Shown one piece after another: positions 18,786 through 29,111 of a stretch of 45,558 nt of DNA. Location of the stretch: NCBI GenBank assembly GCA_009602725.1, contig WELB01000119.1:326771-372328 (forward strand). Direction: 5' to 3'. The stretch comes from Spirogloea muscicola (taxonomy: Eukaryota > Streptophyta > Zygnematophyceae > Spirogloeales > Spirogloeaceae). Below the pieces are notes generated by a model. The model worked only from the letters and a program-made list of their open reading frames with translations. It was not told where the DNA came from and did no database searches. The position numbers and the translations under genes were made by a program. How positions within the stretch are numbered: position 1 is the first letter of the stretch; every line of letters begins with the position of its first letter.

Positions 18786-19545
18786 TACGTCATCGAGACA
18801 GCTTGTTGGCGGATTTCTCGGATATGTTTCCCGATGCACTTCCAGACGGTTTGCCTCCTGACCGAGGCGTGGCTCATACAATTCCATTGGAGCCGGGCGC
18901 TACGCCGCCATACCATCGGATGTATCGACTGAGTCCTGTCGAATTAGGGAGATGCAGTCAGTCCCAAGTGGAGGAACTGCTACGAAAAGAGCACATTAAG
19001 CCTTCCCAGTCGCCGTACGGTGAACCAATCCTCTTCGTGAAGAAAAAGGATGGTAGTCTTCGAATGTGCATCAATTATCGAGCCCTGAACAAGCTCACTG
19101 TCAAGAATCGGTATCCTTTCCTTCGAATTGACGACCTGGTCGATCGTCTAGCGGGAGCTAAGGTGTTCAGCTCCCTCGACTTGCAAAGCGGTTATCATTC
19201 GATTCGCATCACTCCTGAGGACGTCCCGAGATTGGCATTTTGTACGCCACTCGGTCACTTCCAGTTCCAGGTGCTCAGCTTTGCTTTAACCATTGCACCT
19301 ACCGCATTTCAGAATGTGATGACGAAAGTCTTTGGCCCCTTACTGGCCCCCTACTTTGATTTTGTGCTGGTCTATTTGGATGACATACTGGTGTTTGATA
19401 AAACGCCTGAGGAGCACGTACGATACTTGCGGCAAGTGCTGCAATTACTTTACTGCGTGCAAATCAGTTATATGCCAAGAGATACAACTCTGTAATTAAC
19501 CAGCCTAAGCTGACATACTTAGGGCATGTTGTGGGCAATGACGGG
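18786..19545 (+). pseudogene. pol: A-lineage pol, protease-RT part before the solo LTR
   Basis: Begins in the protease-RT linker (LLADFSDMFPDALPDGLPP), then a largely open [56 protein letters not shown] and [17 protein letters not shown] stop falls at 19494 and the coding sequence continues over [12 protein letters not shown] to the target site. Gag and protease are not found upstream; the methyltransferase remnant is there instead. It resumes at 20531 after the LTR. Confidence 0.88.
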
Positions 19546-20530
19546 GTACGTGTAACGTTTCCGCCGTTTGAGGGTGCCAACGGCGCGCGAAAATCTTACA
19601 AGAGCGTAGCGTATCTACCGTTTGGAGTCCCAAACGGTGCGGGTAGCTTGGCTGCACTCCGTGTAGCTAAGTACGGTTCCAGGGTCCCGGGCTCCGTACC
19701 CTGTCCGCACGCCTCGGGCTCACGCCCTGCAGGCCGGCCGGGTGGGTCAGCTCTCCCTCAAGCCGGCGCCCCGCGGGCTGGCCGGATTGACCAGCTCTCT
19801 CGGCTGCATGGCCTCGGTCCTGTGTCCGCATGGCCTCAGTCCCTTGGCCCCGTGAGCCAGGCTATTGGCCTGGCGCGCCACCTCCTTGGCGCTAGTCACT
19901 GTGCAGCGCGCCAGTCCCTTGGACTCGTGCGCCGGCCTCTTGGCGCTAGTCCTTTGGACTCGTGCTGTGCAGCGCGCCAGTCCCTTGGACTCGCGCGCCG
20001 GCCTCTTGGCGCTAGTCCCTTCGACTCGTGCTACAGGCCTCTGGCCCTGTGTGCCAGCCTGTTGTATTTGTCGTGTCCCCTTGTCAGGCCCGCCCTTCCG
20101 AGGGAGGACCCCGGGGGCGACCCTCGTCATACCCTCAGGGGAGGGGTGGCAGGAGAACCGCTATAAGTAGTAGGCCTTGGCCAGACTCCGGTGTCCGACC
20201 AACGCCCGAGAGAGACACAGCCCTGCTGCTGCCTAGCCAGCCTCGCTGCTGCCTGCTGCGGCCGCCGCCGCCACAGCTCTGCTGCTGCCGTCTGCTGACA
20301 GCCCGTCGCCGCAGCTCATCGCTGCGGGCCCTGCCGGCTCTTCGTAAGTCTATTGGTAGAGTGACCGCCCTAGGGCGGTGCCTCAGGGTAAAACTTCCCC
20401 TGCGCTCTGTGCGCGTATGTGCGTTGGCTTTCTCCTGTATGAGGGTTGTCTCCAAAACACCCTATGCTCGAATCCAAACCAGGACATACTGACTCTAACT
20501 GTGTGGTTAGAGCAGAGATGTCACAGTACG
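19546..20530 (+). mobile_element. Solo LTR with target duplication GTACG
   Basis: GTACG at 19546-19550 and 20526-20530 flank one LTR. Without the LTR and one GTACG, RT codons read on from GNDGV to VDPEKAAE, confirming insertion into the middle of pol. Confidence 0.95.
19551..20525 (+). repeat. Family A LTR (solo, with 66-bp duplication)
   Basis: A 975-bp LTR, TGTAACGTTTCCGCCG to GATGTCACA, longer than other A LTRs because of a 66-bp tandem duplication around 19900-20035. TATA at about 20160-20168; GC hairpin 20364-20379; a perfect terminal hairpin CTCTAAC/GTTAGAG at 20493-20512. Confidence 0.94.
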
Positions 20531-22240
20531 CGTCGACCCCGAAAAGGCTGCAGAAGTGAAGGACTGGCCAGTGCCACGGGATGTGCCAACGTTGAGTTCC
20601 TTCTTGGGATTCGCAAATTACTTCCGCAAGTTTCTACTAGGGTACGGAAGTATGGCATCTCCTCTTCCGAAGCTCACTCGTAAGGACGTCGGCTGGGTAT
20701 GGACGTCCGAAAGGCCGAAGGCATTTGTGGATATCAATCGGGTCCTGGTGCATCCACCCGTTTTGGCCTTGCCTCGAGAAGGCGTGCCATTTGAAGTAGT
20801 ATGTGACGCCTCTTTGGTTGGCATCGGTGCCGTTCTCTTGCAGGAGGGTCACCCCGTGGCATTTGAAAGTCGCCTGCTTCGTCCTGCAGAGCGTAATTAC
20901 ACTACGGGGGAGCAAAAGCTCCTTGCTGTTGTGCACGCCCTACTTGTGTGGCGATGCTATTTCGAGGGTGTTGACTTTACGCTTTCAACGGACCACTGTC
21001 CGTTGACCTATTTTCACACACAACAGCAATTGAGCAGGCGTCAAACAAGGTGGGCTGAGTGTATAGCACAATTCTGTTTCTAGTGGTTGTACCGCCCTGG
21101 ACGAATGAATGTTGCAGATCCGGTGAGTCGCAACATGTAGGGGCTGCTGTGGCGGCTGTCTTGCACGCTTCAAGGGGTCAGACCCAGATGTGCGGCCTAC
21201 TCGTGGAGCTGCTTGGCAGTCCACCGCCAACCTCTCTGAGCTGTACGTGCGGATTCGTGATAGGCATGGCACAGACCCATAGTTGCAGATGAAAGCAACA
21301 CACGCACACTAGTAAATGACCAAGGCTTTTGGTGGCGAGATGACGCCATTGTAGTCCCTGACTGCAGCCTTGCGCAACAGTATCTGCGAGAACTGCATGA
21401 GCCACCGTATAGTGGTCATTTGGGTATGGGAAAGACAAAGAAAGCGGTCCAGCTTCTCTTTCGGTGGCCGGACTTGGAAGTCCAAGTCGAAATTTTTTGC
21501 GAAGACTTGTGCCACCTGCCAGCGCAGTAAGGCACGCTCTCATAAGCCTGCCGGGTTGCTCCAACCATTGGAGATTCCTCCGAGGAACTCTTCTGATGTA
21601 AGTGTAAATTTAATCACCCAGTTGCCGATGACGCGGAACGGCCATGACCCCATTGTCGTATTTGTGGATCGCTTGAGTATTATGGCGCATTTTGTGCCTA
21701 CGACCACAAAGGTGTCAGCCAAGGAACTTGCTGGTATATTCGTGGACCGAATATGGAAGCTGCACGAGTCCCCGAGCGGATCGTGTCTGACCGCAACCCT
21801 CGCTTTACGGGGCACTTCTGGAAAGAAGTGTGGAGGCTGATTGGCACCCAGCAATTCATGTCCACGGTTTCATCCCCGGACAGATGGTCAAGAATGAATC
21901 GGCCGTTGGAAGACACGACATTTTGTAAACCCCAGCCAAAGTGACTGGGATGAGTATCTTGCTCCAGCAGGGTACGCCGTGAACAATGCCTTCCACGAGT
22001 CAACTAAGAAAACACCCTTCTTTCTAGTTCAAGGTCAGCATCCCCGAGCACCTTTACAGGTGGGGAGGCCGGAACGTGTGCCGGCCGCAGTAACTTACTT
22101 TTACTGGCAACCTCCTGAAAGCCCAGCGGAGGGCTAGACAGTGCTTGGAGATTGCCCAGCTGCCGCAAAAGCAGTATGCTGATCGACGTCGTCGAGATAT
22201 ATCCTTCGACGTGGGTGCTCAAGTGCTATTAAGCACTAAG
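20531..22240 (+). pseudogene. pol: A-lineage pol, RT end, RNase H and integrase
   Basis: Continues the RT of 18786-19545. RT thumb ([12 protein letters not shown]), RNase H ([44 protein letters not shown]) read open to a TAG at 21081. Integrase follows in several frames: [15 protein letters not shown] linker, [14 protein letters not shown] zinc-finger half near 21510, core words VIVFVDRL and RFTGHF to about 21830, then decayed C-terminal words to 22240, where a C LTR cuts in before the GPF/Y module. RNase H here lacks the small lesion found in A elements 1 and 2, so it comes from a different, healthier ancestor. Confidence 0.88.
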
Positions 22241-22492
22241 TGTAAGGAACCTCGCCCTACACACGCAGTTAGGGTGAGCAGTCCTTCTTGAGTTCGGCTG
22301 TAGGGGTTTAGGGACCAACCCACTACACAGGCAAAGCACTAGCGCATAGGCGCAGCGGAAGACAGGCCCCGTGGCGCCGCCATCCGGCGGCGACTCCACC
22401 TCCTGGGCGCAGGCCGGCGCAGCAGGCCCCGCAGCAAGGTGCGGCGGCGGCTGCGGCGGCGAGCAGCGGCAAGGCTGCTCCTGGGCTTCACC
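22241..22492 (-). repeat. Family C LTR fragment
   Basis: Reverse complement of the C LTR 3' half: TGTAAGGAACCTCGCCCTAC at the left is the LTR end, followed by the AACCCACTACAC, GGCGCAGCGGAAGACAGG and GCCGCCATCCGGCGGCGACT blocks. It stops at the N at 22493. A terminal stem CTCGCCCTA/TAGGGTGAG is visible at 22251-22278. Confidence 0.88.
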
Positions 22493-22493
22493 N
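22493..22493. other. Ambiguous base N at a junction
   Basis: The only N in the window. It sits exactly where a minus-strand C LTR meets the middle of a plus-strand A LTR, so it may mark an assembly join rather than a biological junction. Confidence 0.9.
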
Positions 22494-22752
22494 CCACCAC
22501 AGCTCTGCTGCTGCCGCCTGCTGCCAGCCCGTTGCCGCCGCTCATAGCTTCGGGCCCTGCCGGCTCTGCGTAAGTCTATTGGTAGAGTCACCGCCCTAGG
22601 GCGGTGCCTCCGGGTAAGACTTCCGCTGCGCTCTGTGCGCGTATGTGCGTTGGCGTTCTCCTTTATGAGGGTTGTCTCCAAAACACCCTATGCTCGAATC
22701 CAAACCAGGATATCCTGACTCTAACTGTGTGTTTAGATGCAGAGATGTCACA
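22494..22752 (+). repeat. Family A 5' LTR, only the last 259 bp
   Basis: Starts inside the CTG-rich stretch and contains GTAAGT, the GC hairpin and the terminal TCTAA/TTAGA stem, ending GATGTCACA before a PBS. It is nearly identical to the reverse complement of the corresponding end of the LTR at 9701-9960. Confidence 0.9.
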
Positions 22753-22753
22753 T

Positions 22754-22764
22754 TGGTATCAGAG
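22754..22764 (+). other. Primer-binding site of A element 3
   Basis: TGGTATCAGAG one base after the LTR, matching the 3' end of initiator tRNA-Met. Confidence 0.93.
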
Positions 22765-23286
22765 GTTTTCTTCCATCTAGCCAGTCGAGTAAAAGGTTGT
22801 GTTTTACTGCTGACAGTGCATGGATCCCTCTGTATTCTGGACTAATTTTTCTCTTCCGAGTATTATCCAGTAGACGTGGAGATGTCATTGGCGAAGCGGC
22901 ACGTGTGCGACCCTCTCGCCTTCGACATCCACGTATGAGGCCCTCAAAATGCCAAGCGGCTGTTTGTCCCGGCAACAAAGTATCGTGCCAGGTCAGCACT
23001 TACCAGCGTACACCACCTGTGTCCGGCGGATTGCCAGCCAGTACTACACGGAAGAGAACCCGGTCGCCGGTGGGCGGCAAAGTCTGACCGTATGCCAGGA
23101 ATTGGTTGGTTCGTCCACTCCTGGTCCCTCCCCTTCCTCTTGCTGCTCGTACAGCTTTGTGGTTTGGAGGTGTGACGCATGTGCTGTCTTGATTGCTTGT
23201 GGGTCTGGGGCACCAGTCCTTCTGAGTACTTCTTGCCAGTATGGATCCTCGATATGTCTGCCGCATCTGATTGAATTTGTCAGTGT
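22765..23286 (+). other. Untranslated leader of A element 3
   Basis: About 0.5 kb between PBS and gag. The first 318 bp (to 23082) are nearly identical to the reverse complement of 9376-9688 in A element 1. The remainder (23083-23286) is absent from element 1 but resembles the B-element leader at 28133-28260 (words GTCCCTCC, GCTGCTCGT, TTTGTGGTTTGG). Confidence 0.75.
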
Positions 23287-24880
23287 GTGGTATCAGGCAC
23301 GGAGTCGCCGGACTCCAGTACATGCCCAAGTCCTCCTCCACCGGCTGTTCCACCTCTTGAGGTCGAGGACCTTGCCGACGATCTAGGGGAGCTCCAGGCG
23401 ACGGCTGCGGACGTCCTGACCTCCGACGACGCCCGGCGCAATGCGCGCCTTCAGGAGCTCCAAGAGGCTGCTGCGGTCCCGGTGCGTGGGGACCCTGCAG
23501 TAGCTTCCTTCACGGGAGTGCTGGAAGAGGTGCAAGCGCTTGTCGCCCGGGTGAACAAGGGCGAAAAGCGTGTCCGCAAAGTGAAGGCCAAACTCCGTAG
23601 GTCGCAGGTGGGGCGTGCCAAGCCCGCCTTACCGGCCAAATTCAGTGGGCAATTCTTCCGCGGCGGCCTCAACGCTTGGCTTGCAGAGATTCTTGCGTGG
23701 TTTGTACAGTGTGGCACCGGCGCACAACACCGTGTCGGGCTTGCGGCCACGTACCTCTTAGGCGATCCCGCCCAGTGGTGGGAAAGCGTGAAGTAATCAT
23801 CCACCCCCGTAGTGTATGTATAACCATCGGGCAGATCGTTCGTTGTCAAGCATGTATGGCGGGGGGCACGCCGAGCTCAATGCGCGAAACGAGCTTGATG
23901 TCATCCGCATGAGACAATGGTGAAAACTATGTGCGGCGGTTCGACATGCTGTTGTCGAAACTCAACACCAAGCCCATGGATAACGCTGATCAGTGCCAGA
24001 GATTAAAGGCACGGCTGCCCGAGCACGTGGCCCTCCTTGCCCAATGGGATACTGTAATCTTTCAGCCAGTGGACACTTTGGACCGCTTGATTGAGCAGGC
24101 GCGCATCACTTTCGCCCTGTATCCCCGCAAGCGTCCCCTAGCAGAAGTCGTCGACCCGGCTGCGCCTTCATCTTCGAAGCGTCGCCCCAGTAGTATGCCA
24201 AGCACTAGTGCCAAGCCCTATGTGGGGCCACGGCGCCCAACCATGCCCGCGGCCTTCGTCCCCGAGGAGGACCGCGCTTGCTACCGGTGTGGCCAAAAGG
24301 GCCATCGCATCCGTGATTGCATCCAAGCTCCCAAGCACCCCTCATCAGGCAAATCCGCTCCACCCGGCCCCAAGGGGCAGTATAAAGGCAAGGGCAAACG
24401 TGAGTGCTTTTTCTTAAGTACTGTGTGGAGTCCTCAACTGCATGATTTGCGAGTGCTGTTTGACCATGTAGGACATGCTTGTCCGCAGTTTCCTGTCCCC
24501 GTAGTACGCTCCCTGCATACGGCTAATGCAAGCTTTGGTGAATGGTGGTACCCTTATTGTCTGGATTCCCCGCAACCAAGTGCAATGAGCTGCTTAAATG
24601 TATCTGAATTGGGTGACCCATCATGGGCTAACGACCCTGTAATTTTCATCGTCCAATGCAGGCGAGGACTGAATCCTCCACCACCACCGGGCCTGTCCTT
24701 GCTCTGTCGTGACACAGTAGGCCATCCCCACGTCGTACCTGGTGCTGCTGGATCACCCAGGAAACTTTTCATCTATGTAATTCGCAAATTTAGTCTTGCT
24801 TCAGCAGGTGACGTCGCACTTTGTGCTTCGACGCCAAGTATGCTATTTACCGGCATAGCGGCTGGTCAACCAGCCCAGAT
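23287..24880 (+). pseudogene. gag: A element 3 gag
   Basis: Capsid-like Gag that would coat element RNA. The first frame (to 23796) has an acidic start, a coiled-looking stretch around DDARRNARLQELQEAAAV, a basic block and the retrotransposon Gag words GLNAWLAEILAWF and RVGLAATYLLGDPAQWWE. A stop at 23794 and shifts follow; from 23931 the frame reads NADQCQRLKARLPEHVALLAQW and a CCHC knuckle CYRCGQKGHRIRDC (about 24268-24320), then a protein-rich linker to protease. A possible true start is the ATG at 23254, which is out of frame by one shift. The absence of this N-terminal part from A element 1 shows what that element lost. Confidence 0.82.
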
Positions 24881-26066
24881 CCTCATAGACACACTGTTCT
24901 GTGTCCTGTGCTAGTCAGACTTTTATATGTAACAATTTGTGCAAACCATTGATGTATTGCAAACTACAAGCTAATGGTCAAAATGTCAAAGGCCTGGGCC
25001 TTTGCAAAGTGCCCCTTCGCATCCAAAGCTACAAGACGGTTCTGTCTTCTCAATTCATCGATTCTCGTCTGCCTTTGATGTAATCTTAGGTGATGATTGT
25101 CTCTGTGCCACAGCGTCCGTGCTTTGTCGTAAACAGCGCACTTGTGTCGGCAGCAGTGATCCTCGTCGTTTTAAATTGCACAACGTCGACAATTCCTGTT
25201 GACCACCACCCATGCAAGACTCTTCTCTGCGGCTTTCAGCTGTGCGGATGAACAAGCTTCTTCGCAAACAACCAGCTTCGGCTACATATTTGGGTGTTGT
25301 GAATGCTGAGTCTCCCCCTGACTCTGAAGTGAGCATTGTGGCCTCACGTAGTCCGGCTCTCGACAACTTGTTGGCAGAGCATTCGGATGTGTTCCCGGAT
25401 GCACTTCCAGACGGATTGCCTCCTCATCGAGGCGTGGCTCATACAATTCCATTGCAGCCTGGCGCTGTGCCGCCCTACCGTCCCATGTATCGACTGAGTC
25501 CTCTCGAATGTCGAGAGAGGCAATTCCAGGTGACGGCATTGCTCCGTAAAGGCCACATTGAGCCCTCGCAGTCCCTGTAAGGTGCACCTATCCTCTTCGT
25601 TAAGAAGAAGGAGGGTAAGTTCGAATGTGCATCGACTACAGAGCCCTCAACAAGCTCACTGTCAAGAACCGATACCCGTTGCCTCGTATTGATGATCTCT
25701 TCGATCGTCTCGCGGAAGCTAAAGTGTTTAGCTCCCTCGACTTGCAGAGTGGGTATCATCGAATTCGTATCACTCCTGAGGACGTTCCGAAGTCAACGTT
25801 TCGTACGCCTGTCGGACACTTCCACTTCAAGGTGCAGAGTTTTGGTCTGACCGACGCACCTGCCACGTTTCAGGCAGTGATGACGAAAGTCTTTGGCCCC
25901 TTTTGTATGACTTCGTGCTGGTCTATCTGGATGACATATTGGTGTTTAGTAAAACGCCTGAGGATAATATACGCCACCTGCGCCAAGTTCTGCAGTTGCT
26001 ACGTGAGAATCATTTGTATGCCAAGACCTCCAAGTGTGTATTCAACCAGCCCAAATTAATGTACTT
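24881..26066 (+). pseudogene. pol: A element 3 protease and RT
   Basis: Protease starts ILIDT but the DTGAS loop is destroyed by a small deletion and frameshift at about 24890; VILGDDCLCATAS of the protease C-part is near 25090. RT follows in two frames (25212-25580 and 25625-26059) with VKKKEGKF, CIDYRALN, FSSLDLQSGYHRIRI and QSFGLTDAPATFQ. One more shift near 25900 puts [12 protein letters not shown] in the next frame. It ends at YF, where a C-LTR piece is joined. RNase H and integrase are missing. Confidence 0.87.
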
Positions 26067-26258
26067 TGCGGCAGGCCAAAGATCCTCCTCTGAACGGGCG
26101 GATCCTGGCGAGGAGTGTTCCAGGACGGGCGGGGCTTGCACCCGGCCGGGCCACTTGCCGGCCAGCCAGCCCGCCAGCTGGCGTGTCACCTAGCCCAAAT
26201 AGTCGGTCATGTAATGCCACAGAGCCATGTGGCTTGACCAGACAGCTGGTTTACTACA
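26067..26258 (-). repeat. Family C LTR fragment
   Basis: Left to right it reads GGCAGGCCAAAGATCC, GGATCCTGGCGAGGAGTGTT, GTCGGTCATGTAATGCCA and ends GTTTACTACA, the reverse complement of the first 190 bp of a C LTR. It closely resembles the piece at 11727-11800. Confidence 0.85.
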
Positions 26259-27100
26259 GTACTACTGGCACAACAGACTTTAAACATACTCGTCCTTCAG
26301 TTCAAACCGCATATCACATTATGATACTTAATATACCCACAACGGGGATACAGAGAAGCATTCACTGTTGCTTTTTTCCTTGTACTGGCTCTTCGGGCGT
26401 GTGGAGGCCGACGTGGACGGCGTCGGAGGCTTTGGCGGCCGAAGGCACTCCCGTATGCGGTGGTGCACCTTCAAGCGCCATCGGTAGCATGCCCGATCTT
26501 CCTCCGGGACAAATGTCAATGGCTCTGAGGCACCAGCATCCGAGGCGGCGGCGGTATACCACCGTAGCCGTTTCTAGGCTTGAGACGCTCCACAACCGAA
26601 GGCCCCGGCGTGTCACCGTCCTCACCACGAAGCAGGCGCTTTCTTGTGGAATACGTCGAGAATGACTGGCGCGCCTGCTCAACGAACTTAGCCAAGGATG
26701 TTACAGCTTCAAACGTAACTTTGTTCCACTGGGACAATACTGCCACGTATTGCGGGAACCTTGAAGCGTGAACTTGATCCTTGGCGTCCATCTTGCCGCA
26801 TTTCATCAACACATGAGATCGTCGTACATTATACTCGAAGTCATCGTTAACCACACGAATGACATCGAGTGGCTGCGGGCATCAAGCTCCGCGTGCACTT
26901 CGCCGTACAGGGTGGTGGGCGAGTGTGTGAAGAAGTCCTTGTGTTATACACGCTGGGCGTAGAGGACGACTTCGTTGCCTCCCACACTGCGAAGGTATTT
27001 CCCGTGAGGTAGGGGCTGCAATCCCCACACAAAATGCTACAGGTGCCTCACAGAGCACAAAGCATGCTTCATCTCGCGGAACCAGGCGGCGAGGCTGCCG
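26259..27100 (-). pseudogene. gag: Decayed gag of a B/A-type element
   Basis: Minus-strand frames show, from right to left, the WE-type capsid words (VWEATKSSS near 26990), FPQYVAVLSQWNKVTFEAV (near 26720), EQARQSFSTYSTRKR, and the knuckle region RACYRWRLKVHHRIREC (about 26470), in which the second Cys and the usual GHR context are altered. It is disrupted by at least three frameshifts. A plus-strand B LTR starts at 27101 inside this gag. Confidence 0.75.
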
Positions 27101-27836
27101 TGTAGCGTTCCCCCGTTTGAACGAGCCAAACAGTTTGGTAAATGGCTTCACACGCGCTTCACGCGCGTCACGCGCCACTCACGCGCGCCACTCGCTAGTC
27201 AAGCGCGGCACGCGCCAGTCCCCTGGACTTGTATCCCATTCGTCAGGCTCGCGCCACGCGCAGCCCGCAGTACTCGCGGCACGCCCCCTTGTATTGTGCG
27301 AGTCCGTTCTTCCAGGGAGCCGGACCTTGGGGGCTACCCGCGCCAGTCATATCGCCATTGTGCGGGTCCGCTCCTCCGGGGACCGGAGCTTGGGGCTAAC
27401 CTCGTTACACCCTCCGGGGAAGAATGGCAGGTGAAACGCTATAAGTAGTAGGCCAAACTCCTCAGTGGAATCAGTGACGCCCAGAGAGAGGCATAGCCCT
27501 GCTTGCCTGCTGCCGCAGCCGTCGCCCAAGCTCTGCTGCTGCCGTCTGCTGCCTAGCCCGTCGCCGCAGCTCGTCGCTGCGGACATCGCTGGCTCTCCGT
27601 AAGTGCCACGGTTGCGCCCCATCTGGGGCCAGCTACTGATCCAAGACCCTCTGTAGAGTCGCCGCCTTCTGGCGGCGCCTCAGGATAAGACTTACACTGT
27701 GCTATGTGATGCACTTGAGTGCACCGTGTGCGTTGGCGCTCCACTATGTAGGGGGGTAGTTCCTAAACCCCCTAGGTCCGAACTCAGTATGGACGTACTA
27801 ATCCCTGACTGCGTATATAGGGATCAGGACGTCACA
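27101..27836 (+). repeat. Family B 5' LTR
   Basis: A 736-bp LTR, TGTAGCGTTCCCCCG to GGACGTCACA, followed by a PBS. It contains a degenerate GCGCG repeat array (27150-27220), two partial copies of TGCGGGTCCGCTCCTCCGG-like sequence, the promoter block and TATA (CGCTATAAGTAG, 27437-27448), a CTG-rich stretch, GTAAGT at 27599-27604, hairpin CGCCGCC/GGCGGCG at 27660-27677 and terminal stem ATCCCT/AGGGAT at 27801-27824. Confidence 0.9.
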
Positions 27837-27838
27837 TT

Positions 27839-27849
27839 TGGTATCAGAG
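27839..27849 (+). other. Primer-binding site of the B element
   Basis: TGGTATCAGAG two bases after the B LTR; same initiator tRNA-Met primer as A, C and D. Confidence 0.92.
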
Positions 27850-29111
27850 GAGTCCTTGCATCTGGCTTGCCTCGTATAGTTGTCATGATATGACTGACAA
27901 TGCAAGGTTCCTTCTGATGCTCTTGGCACTGACTAGTCTTTTGTGACTTATGAACCTTGCCAAAGTGTACCCGTGGATCTGCATCGGCAGGCTGATTGGT
28001 GCTGTGAACACTCGCCGCTGCATCCACGCATCCGGGGTCGGCCAACGTCATGTGGTCCTCCAACCCGGCGGCAATAGCTGTTTGCCAGGTCTGTATTTCG
28101 CCTGCGTAACCACCTGCGGTCGGCGGATAACTGTCTGTACGACAAGGAGGTGAACCCGACCGCTGCTGGGCGGCGAAATCTGCCGAAGTGCCAGAAACTG
28201 GTCCGTTCTCCAGTCCTGGCCCCTCCCTCAGCTGCTCGTGGTGCTTTGCGTTTTGGGGGTATGACCTGCGCGCTACCATGAATGATTTGCTTGCCTGGGC
28301 GCCCCAGCTTGCTCAGCAAGATTGTGCTGGTATTGTCTCAGCGGTTTGTCTTCTGCCAACTACTGACTTGATCCCTCACGTGTGTTGGTTTAGGCCATGA
28401 TTCTGCTGACTCGAGTGCGCAACCTAGTCCTCCTCCGCCGGCAGTACCACCGGCTGAGGTCGAGGAGATGGTGATTGATATGGTGGAGCTCCAAACGCCC
28501 GGGCCGGACGGCCCGACACCACCGAGGCGCGGCGCCTTGAGCGCCTGAGAGAGCAAGTAGAGGCTGCAATTTCGAGTGGGACTCTGCTGGTAAACCCCGT
28601 GTTGGGGCTGATATGTGAAGAGGTGCGGTGCGCACACTGATTGCCCGTATGCGTCGGGTGAGCAGCCGGTTCGTCGCCTCAAGGTGAAAGTAAGCCACGG
28701 CGCGCGGCTGGGCGTGTCCAGCCCTGCCACCCTGCCGAGTATGATGGGCAGAGCAGCCTCGCCGCCTGGCTCCGTGAGTTGAACGTGTTGTTCCTGCTGT
28801 GTGAAGCACCTGTACCATCCCGTGTGGGATTGCGACCACGTATCTCACGGCGGATCCCGCAACTGTTTGTGAAACCACGAAATCGTCCTCTCACCACACA
28901 GTGTTTGATCACTTGGGACTTCTTCACCCGCTCACTCAACATCCAGTACAAGGCTGCGTGCGGAGCTCAATGCCCACAATAAGGTCGACGTCATCCGCAC
29001 AGTGGGCAATGATATCGAGGAGTATGTACGGAAGATCCATCTGTTGTTGATGAAATGCGGTTCGATGGACGCCAAATATGAACTGTAACGCTTCAGGGCG
29101 GGGAGCGTGGC
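27850..29111 (+). pseudogene. gag: B element leader and decayed gag
   Basis: A leader hairpin CCTTGCAT/ATGCAAGG (27854-27907) follows the PBS. Leader words shared with A element 3 extend to about 28260. A start-like ATG at 28278 (MNDLLAWAPQLAQQ) opens a broken gag: EARRLERLREQVEAA near 28530, capsid words near 28790 and RAELNAHNKVDVIRT.GNDIEEYVRKIHLLL near 28960-29060 in several frames. It is cut at 29111 by an A-LTR piece, so no pol of this element is present. Confidence 0.7.
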
